A DNA stretch of 8,345 bases, from positions 1 through 8,345 of the forward strand of contig JAEZCD010000042.1 of NCBI GenBank assembly GCA_023430145.1, in the 5' to 3' direction. Below, piece by piece: positions 4,700 through 8,345 of the stretch. The position numbers were made by a program, and so were the translations under genes. Origin of the DNA: Pseudomonadota bacterium (GTDB taxonomy: Bacteria > Pseudomonadota > Alphaproteobacteria > Rhizobiales > Methylopilaceae). Within the stretch, counting starts at the first letter, position 1; each line of letters starts with the position of its first letter. Below the pieces are notes generated by a model, which saw only the letters and a list, made by a program, of their open reading frames with translations, was not told the origin of the DNA and did not search any database.

Positions 4700-4821
4700 C
4701 TCCCCCTACAAGGGGGAGACCGGACTCGCGAAGCGAGCCGAGAGGGGGTCCTCTTCGGAGCCGCCGCATGACCCCCGCCCGGACGGCTTCGCCGTCTCGA
4801 CCTCCCCCTTGCAGGGGGAGG
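4700..4821. repeat. Two-fold symmetric palindromic repeat element (REP/BIME-like)
   Basis: The element begins with the palindrome CTCCCCCT-ACA-AGGGGGAG (4700-4718) and ends with CCTCCCCCT-TGC-AGGGGGAGG (4801-4821). The halves 4700-4750 and 4820-4770 are inverted copies: 18 of 19 bases agree in the end palindromes and 20 of 32 in the inner part. Each half carries its own small hairpin (CTCGC-GAA-GCGAG at 4725-4737; GACGGC-TTC-GCCGTC at 4782-4796), and the halves meet through GGGGGTC (4744-4750) and GACCCCC (4770-4776). It fills most of the 182-base gap between the adenosyltransferase and rhomboid genes. Palindromes of the CTCCCCCT type are common between genes in the Hyphomicrobiales; a transposase is not encoded here. 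Confidence 0.85.
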
Positions 4822-4878
4822 ATGGGGACTGCGAGCAAATGCGATCGCCCGGCGAGCTCGAGACGACGAGGGAAGACC

Positions 4879-5583
4879 GTGTTCCTGCCGCTCTACGACG
4901 CCCATCCGGTCCGCCACGTCAGCCATCCTTACGTCTGCCACGGCATCATCGCCCTCAACGTGATCGTCTTCCTCGCCATGAAGGCCGGCTGGCTGTTCGG
5001 CGGCGAGGACGAGACGGCGGTCTCGCTCGGCTTCATCCCGGCCGTCTTCTTCGGCTCGGCGGTGCTGCCGGCCGATTTCGACTACCTGCCGAGCTCGCTG
5101 ACGATCGTCAGCTCGATGTTCGTGCATGCCGGCTGGATGCACCTCCTCGGCAACATGATGTTCCTCTGGGTGTTCGGCGACAATGTCGAGGACGACATCG
5201 GTCACATCGGCTTTCTGATTTTCTACCTCGCCTGCGGCATCGTCGCCGCGCTGGCGCACGGCTTCGCCCAGCCGGAGGCGGAATCGCCCATGGTCGGCGC
5301 CTCGGGCGCCATCGCCGGCGTGATCGGCGCCTATGTCATGCTGCATCCGCGCGTCCGCGTCTGGGTGCTGGTGATGATGCGCATCCCCTTGCGCATCACG
5401 GCCGCCTGGATGATTGCCGCCTGGCTCCTGTTCCAGCTCTTCAACGCCATCATGCTGCCGGACGAGGCGGTCGCCTGGTGGGCGCATATCGGCGGCTTCC
5501 TGGCCGGCGTGGTCCTGATCGGCGCCTTCAAGCGTCGCGGCGTCACCTATTTCGATCGCGGCGCGCCGCCATCGCCGGCCTGA
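4879..5583 (+). CDS. Rhomboid-family intramembrane serine protease
   Basis: Rhomboids cleave transmembrane segments of other proteins inside the lipid bilayer. The 234-residue product has about six membrane helices and the full catalytic set: HLLGN (His88, Asn92) in the second helix region, the serine motif MVGASGAIAGVIGAY with Ser142, and AWWAHIGGFLAG with His203. The N-terminus (residues 1-20) faces the cytoplasm and contains several histidines. The start is taken as GTG at 4879, six bases after AGGG and giving MFLPLYDAHPVRH; the open frame upstream runs through the repeat and the preceding gene in a shadow frame and is not credible. The repeat separates it from the adenosyltransferase gene. 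The substrate is unknown. Class is firm on motifs. Confidence 0.94.
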   Translation: MFLPLYDAHPVRHVSHPYVCHGIIALNVIVFLAMKAGWLFGGEDETAVSLGFIPAVFFGSAVLPADFDYLPSSLTIVSSMFVHAGWMHLLGNMMFLWVFGDNVEDDIGHIGFLIFYLACGIVAALAHGFAQPEAESPMVGASGAIAGVIGAYVMLHPRVRVWVLVMMRIPLRITAAWMIAAWLLFQLFNAIMLPDEAVAWWAHIGGFLAGVVLIGAFKRRGVTYFDRGAPPSPA

Positions 5584-5590
5584 CCGACAA

Positions 5591-5619
5591 TTGACTCGGA
5601 ATCGGACGCTGACTACGGT
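5591..5619 (+). promoter_or_regulatory. Possible promoter of the etfBA-hbdA operon
   Basis: TTGACT (5591-5596), a five-of-six match to the -35 consensus, is followed at 17 bases by TACGGT (5614-5619), a weak -10. It lies just past the rhomboid stop and about 97 bases before the etfB start. The 133-base gap 5584-5716 is the only place in this operon with room for a promoter. Confidence 0.45.
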
Positions 5620-5716
5620 CCCGCTCGTCCGAGAAGGCGAGCCTCACCAGGGGACTCGTTCATGCGCCGAGCGCACCCATTCTCACCCATCTAGCGCCTG
5701 AGACATCGTCGAGCCG

Positions 5717-6469
5717 ATGAAGATTCTCGTGCCCGTCAAGCGGGTTGTGGACGCCAACGTAAAGATTCGCCTGAAGCCGGACGGCAGCGGCGTCGATTTT
5801 TCGGGCCTGAAGATGGCCATGAACCCGTTCGACGAGATCGCCGTCGAGGAGGCGCTGCGGCTGAAGGAGGCCGGCAAGGCGACCGAGGTCGTCGCCGTCT
5901 CGATCGGCCCGGCCCAGGCGGTGGAGACGATCCGCACCGCGCTCGCCATGGGCGCCGACCGCGGCCTGCACGTGAAGACCGACGTCCAGGTCGAGCCGCT
6001 CGGCGTCGCCAAGCTCCTGAAAGCGCTGGTGGAGAAGGAGGCGCCCGGTCTCGTCGTGATGGGCAAGCAGGCGATCGACGACGATTCCAACCAGACCGGC
6101 CAGATGCTGGCCGCCCTCCTCGGCTGGCCGCAGGCGACCTTCGCCTCGAAACTGGTGCTCGGCGAGGGCACGGCCGAGGTGACGCGCGAGGTCGACGGCG
6201 GGCTGCAGACGCTGTCCCTGAAGCTGCCGGCGGTGGTGACGACGGACCTGCGCCTCAACGAGCCGCGCTACGCCTCGCTGCCGAACATCATGAAGGCGAA
6301 GAAGAAGCCGGTCGAGGAGACGACGCCGGAGGCGCTCGGCGTCGACGTGGCGCCGCGGCTGAAGACCCTGTCCACGGTCGAGCCGCCGCGCCGGCAGGCG
6401 GGCAAGAAGGTCGGCTCGGTAGCCGAGCTGGTCGACAAGCTGAAGAACGAGGCGGGAGTTCTGGGATGA
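5717..6469 (+). CDS. etfB: Electron transfer flavoprotein beta subunit
   Basis: With EtfA this forms the soluble FAD-containing heterodimer that takes electrons from acyl-CoA dehydrogenases and other flavin dehydrogenases and gives them to ETF-ubiquinone oxidoreductase. The 250-residue product begins MKILVPVKRVVD, has NPFDEIAVEEALRLKE (residues 36-51), the AMP-binding segment GKQAIDDDSNQTGQ (residues 116-129), and the family signature VTTDLRLNEPRYASLPNIM (residues 174-192) followed by KAKKKP. Leu188 and the lysines after it match the recognition loop that docks dehydrogenase partners. The ATG at 5717 has only a weak GAG-type ribosome site. Its stop overlaps the etfA start in ATGA, so the two subunits are coupled. 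This is the group I (housekeeping) type rather than the FixA type. Confidence 0.97.
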   Translation: MKILVPVKRVVDANVKIRLKPDGSGVDFSGLKMAMNPFDEIAVEEALRLKEAGKATEVVAVSIGPAQAVETIRTALAMGADRGLHVKTDVQVEPLGVAKLLKALVEKEAPGLVVMGKQAIDDDSNQTGQMLAALLGWPQATFASKLVLGEGTAEVTREVDGGLQTLSLKLPAVVTTDLRLNEPRYASLPNIMKAKKKPVEETTPEALGVDVAPRLKTLSTVEPPRRQAGKKVGSVAELVDKLKNEAGVLG

Positions 6470-7413
6470 CGACGCTCCTCCTCGCGGAACATTCGGGCGC
6501 CGTGCTCGACGACGTCACCGCCCGCGCCCTGTCGGCGGCCACGGCCCTCGGCGCCACCGTGCACATCCTCGTCGCCGGCGAGAATTGCCGGCCCGCCGCC
6601 GAGGCGGCGGCAAAGCTCGGCGGCGTCGAAAAAGTGCTCCTCGCCGAAGACCCGGCACAGGCGCATGGCCTCGCGGAGCCGCTGGCGGCGCTGATCGTGC
6701 GCCTCGCGCCCGCCTATGACGCGATCGTCGCCCCGGCCTCGAGCTCGGGCAAGAACGTCGCGCCCCGCGTCGCCGCGCTGCTCGACGTGATGCAGGTCTC
6801 CGAGATCACGAACGTGCTGGCGCCGAACCGCTTCGAGCGGCTCGCCTATGCCGGCAACGCGCTGCAGACGGTGGAGACCACCGACCCGGTGCGCGTCCTG
6901 ACGGTACGTACCTCGACCTTTCCGCTCGCACCGGCCGGCGACGCCCCGGCGCCGATCGAGGCCGTGCCGGCCGGCGACGATGACGGCGCCTCGCGATTCG
7001 TATCCGAGGAGGGGTCGCGCTCGGCCCGGCCGGAGCTCAGCGCGGCGCGGGTGATCGTCTCCGGCGGCCGGGCGCTCGGCTCGGCCGAAAAATTCGCCGC
7101 CGTGGTCGAGCCGCTCGCCGACAAGCTCGGCGCCGCCATCGGCGCCTCGCGGGCGGCGGTCGATGCCGGCTACGCGCCGAACGCCTATCAGGTAGGCCAG
7201 ACCGGCAAGATCGTGGCGCCCGAGCTGTACCTTGCGCTCGGCATTTCCGGTGCCATCCAGCACCTCGCCGGCATGAAGGATTCCAAAGTCATCGTCGCCA
7301 TCAACAAGGACGAGGAGGCGCCGATCTTCCAGGTCGCCGATTACGGCCTCGTCGCCGACCTGTTCCAGGCGGTACCGGAGCTGATGGCGGAGCTCGAAAA
7401 ACAAGGCCGCTGA
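6466..7413 (+). CDS. etfA: Electron transfer flavoprotein alpha subunit
   Basis: The alpha subunit holds the redox-active FAD of ETF. The 315-residue product has an N-terminal domain (about residues 1-150, beginning MTTLLLAEH, with ASSSGKNVAPR at 91-101), a Pro/Ala/Asp-rich linker (about 155-190), and the C-terminal FAD domain: SGGRALGSAEKF (199-210), SRAAVDAGYAPN (228-239), QVGQTGK (242-248), and the signature LYLALGISGAIQHLAGM (254-270) followed by KVIVAINKD. These segments include the residues that hold the FAD and its adenosine part. Translation is coupled to etfB by the ATGA overlap, as fits an equimolar complex. Length and motifs are normal. Confidence 0.97.
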   Translation: MTTLLLAEHSGAVLDDVTARALSAATALGATVHILVAGENCRPAAEAAAKLGGVEKVLLAEDPAQAHGLAEPLAALIVRLAPAYDAIVAPASSSGKNVAPRVAALLDVMQVSEITNVLAPNRFERLAYAGNALQTVETTDPVRVLTVRTSTFPLAPAGDAPAPIEAVPAGDDDGASRFVSEEGSRSARPELSAARVIVSGGRALGSAEKFAAVVEPLADKLGAAIGASRAAVDAGYAPNAYQVGQTGKIVAPELYLALGISGAIQHLAGMKDSKVIVAINKDEEAPIFQVADYGLVADLFQAVPELMAELEKQGR

Positions 7414-7439
7414 AGAGACGCGCGCCGCGGGAAAGACCC

Positions 7440-8318
7440 ATGACCGAGATTTCGACGATCGGCATAGTCGGCGCAGGACAGATGGGGGGCGGCATCGCGC
7501 ATGTCTGCGCGCTGCGCGGCTTCGACGTCGTGCTCTACGATCTCGATCCCAAGCGCGAGACGGCGGCGATCGAGCAGATCGGCGCCAACATGGCCCGGCA
7601 GGTGACCAAGGGCGCCGTATCGGCCGCCGACCGCGACGCAGCCCTCGGAAGAATCCGGCCCGCGGCCGGCCTCGCCGGGCTGAAGGACTGCGACCTCGTC
7701 ATCGAGGCGGCGACCGAGAACGAGGCGGTGAAGCGAAAAATCCTCGCCGACGTCAGCCCGCATCTCAAGCCGGGCGCGATCGTCGGCACCAATACCTCGT
7801 CGATCCCGATCACCCGCCTCGCCACCGCGACCGACCGGCCCGAGCAATTCCTCGGCATCCATTTCATGAACCCGGTGCCGGTGATGCAGCTCGTCGAGCT
7901 GGTTCGCGGCCTCGCCACCGACGACGCGACCTTCGAGGCGGCAAAGGGCTTCGTCGACCGGCTCGGCAAGACGGCGACGGTGGCCGAGGACTATCCGGCC
8001 TTCATCGTCAACCGCATCCTCTTGCCGATGATCAACGAGGCGATCTACTGCCTCTACGAGGGCGTCGGCACGGTCGAGGCGATCGACACCGCGATGCGGC
8101 TCGGCGCCAACCACCCGATGGGGCCGCTCCAGCTCGCGGACTTCATCGGCCTCGACACATGCCTTTCCGTGATGCAGGTGCTCTACGAGGGCCTCGCGGA
8201 TTCCAAGTACCGCCCCTGCCCGCTCCTCGTGAAATATGTCGAGGCGGGCTGGCTCGGCCGCAAGACGAAGCGCGGGTTCTACGACTACAGGGGCGAGAAG
8301 CCCGTCCCGACACGCTGA
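7440..8318 (+). CDS. hbdA: 3-hydroxybutyryl-CoA dehydrogenase
   Basis: The enzyme interconverts (S)-3-hydroxybutyryl-CoA (or another short 3-hydroxyacyl-CoA) and acetoacetyl-CoA with NAD(P). The 292-residue product is the normal single-function length. The Rossmann fold starts with GIVGAGQMGGGIA (residues 8-20, GxGxxGxG), with Asp34 after the second strand; DLVIEAATEN (85-94) follows. The catalytic set is in place: Ser120 in TNTSS, His141 in GIHFMNPVPVMQLVE, Glu153, and Asn191 in FIVNRI. The C-terminal domain shows HPMGPLQLADFIGLD (225-239) and GRKTKRGFYDY (273-283). GGGAAAG before the ATG is the ribosome site. It lies 26 bases after etfA in the same operon, so the products probably work in one beta-oxidation or butyrate/PHB route. 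Confidence 0.97.
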   Translation: MTEISTIGIVGAGQMGGGIAHVCALRGFDVVLYDLDPKRETAAIEQIGANMARQVTKGAVSAADRDAALGRIRPAAGLAGLKDCDLVIEAATENEAVKRKILADVSPHLKPGAIVGTNTSSIPITRLATATDRPEQFLGIHFMNPVPVMQLVELVRGLATDDATFEAAKGFVDRLGKTATVAEDYPAFIVNRILLPMINEAIYCLYEGVGTVEAIDTAMRLGANHPMGPLQLADFIGLDTCLSVMQVLYEGLADSKYRPCPLLVKYVEAGWLGRKTKRGFYDYRGEKPVPTR

Positions 8319-8345
8319 CAGGTCCGCTCGGCATTCGCGCGGTCG

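Noticed and set aside
6268..7404. Long minus-strand frame opposite etfA
   Set aside because: Shadow of etfA and etfB; no recognisable domain.
1..8345. tRNA, rRNA, CRISPR array, insertion sequence or replication origin
   Set aside because: No cloverleaf, regular spaced repeats, transposase frame or DnaA-box cluster was found on reading both strands.

Overview
The window is high-GC DNA from an alphaproteobacterium, most likely a member of the Hyphomicrobiales (Rhizobiales). This rests on the style of the DnaN, IF-3 and ETF proteins, the DnaN C-terminus MPMRV, a HIG1-type twin-membrane protein next to a PduO-type adenosyltransferase and an etfBA-hbdA cluster, and a palindromic intergenic repeat of a kind common in that order. 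Genus and species cannot be told from the sequence alone.

Left part (1-2520): dnaN (sliding clamp) is on the minus strand and divergent from infC (translation initiation factor IF-3). infC almost certainly begins with the rare start codon ATT at 1522, twelve bases upstream of the first in-frame ATG, and its stop codon lies in the loop of a perfect 9-bp hairpin. A second hairpin follows, and then a convergent minus-strand gene for a small secreted protein of unknown function, with a possible general-stress (EcfG-type) promoter.

Middle part (2641-3783): a small accessory islet. It holds a ParD-type antitoxin gene with no ParE toxin after it (only a 25-codon reading frame starting on the parD stop), then a complete TacA-TacT pair (DUF1778 ribbon-helix-helix antitoxin and GNAT acetyltransferase toxin) with overlapping genes and a palindromic operator candidate upstream.

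Right part (3885-8318): a co-directional housekeeping run. It contains a 60-residue HIG1-domain membrane protein, a cobalamin adenosyltransferase, a 122-bp two-fold symmetric repeat, a rhomboid-family intramembrane protease, and a tight etfB-etfA-hbdA operon. ETF passes electrons from acyl-CoA dehydrogenases to the respiratory chain, and HbdA oxidises or reduces the 3-hydroxyacyl-CoA intermediate of the same pathway (fatty acid, butyrate or polyhydroxybutyrate metabolism). The adenosyltransferase supplies coenzyme B12, for example to methylmalonyl-CoA mutase.

No wholly new multi-gene system is evident. The items most worth a second look are the covarying two-fold symmetric repeat, the orphan parD beside tacAT, the ATT start of infC, the hairpin just upstream of the adenosyltransferase gene, and the unidentified secreted protein.
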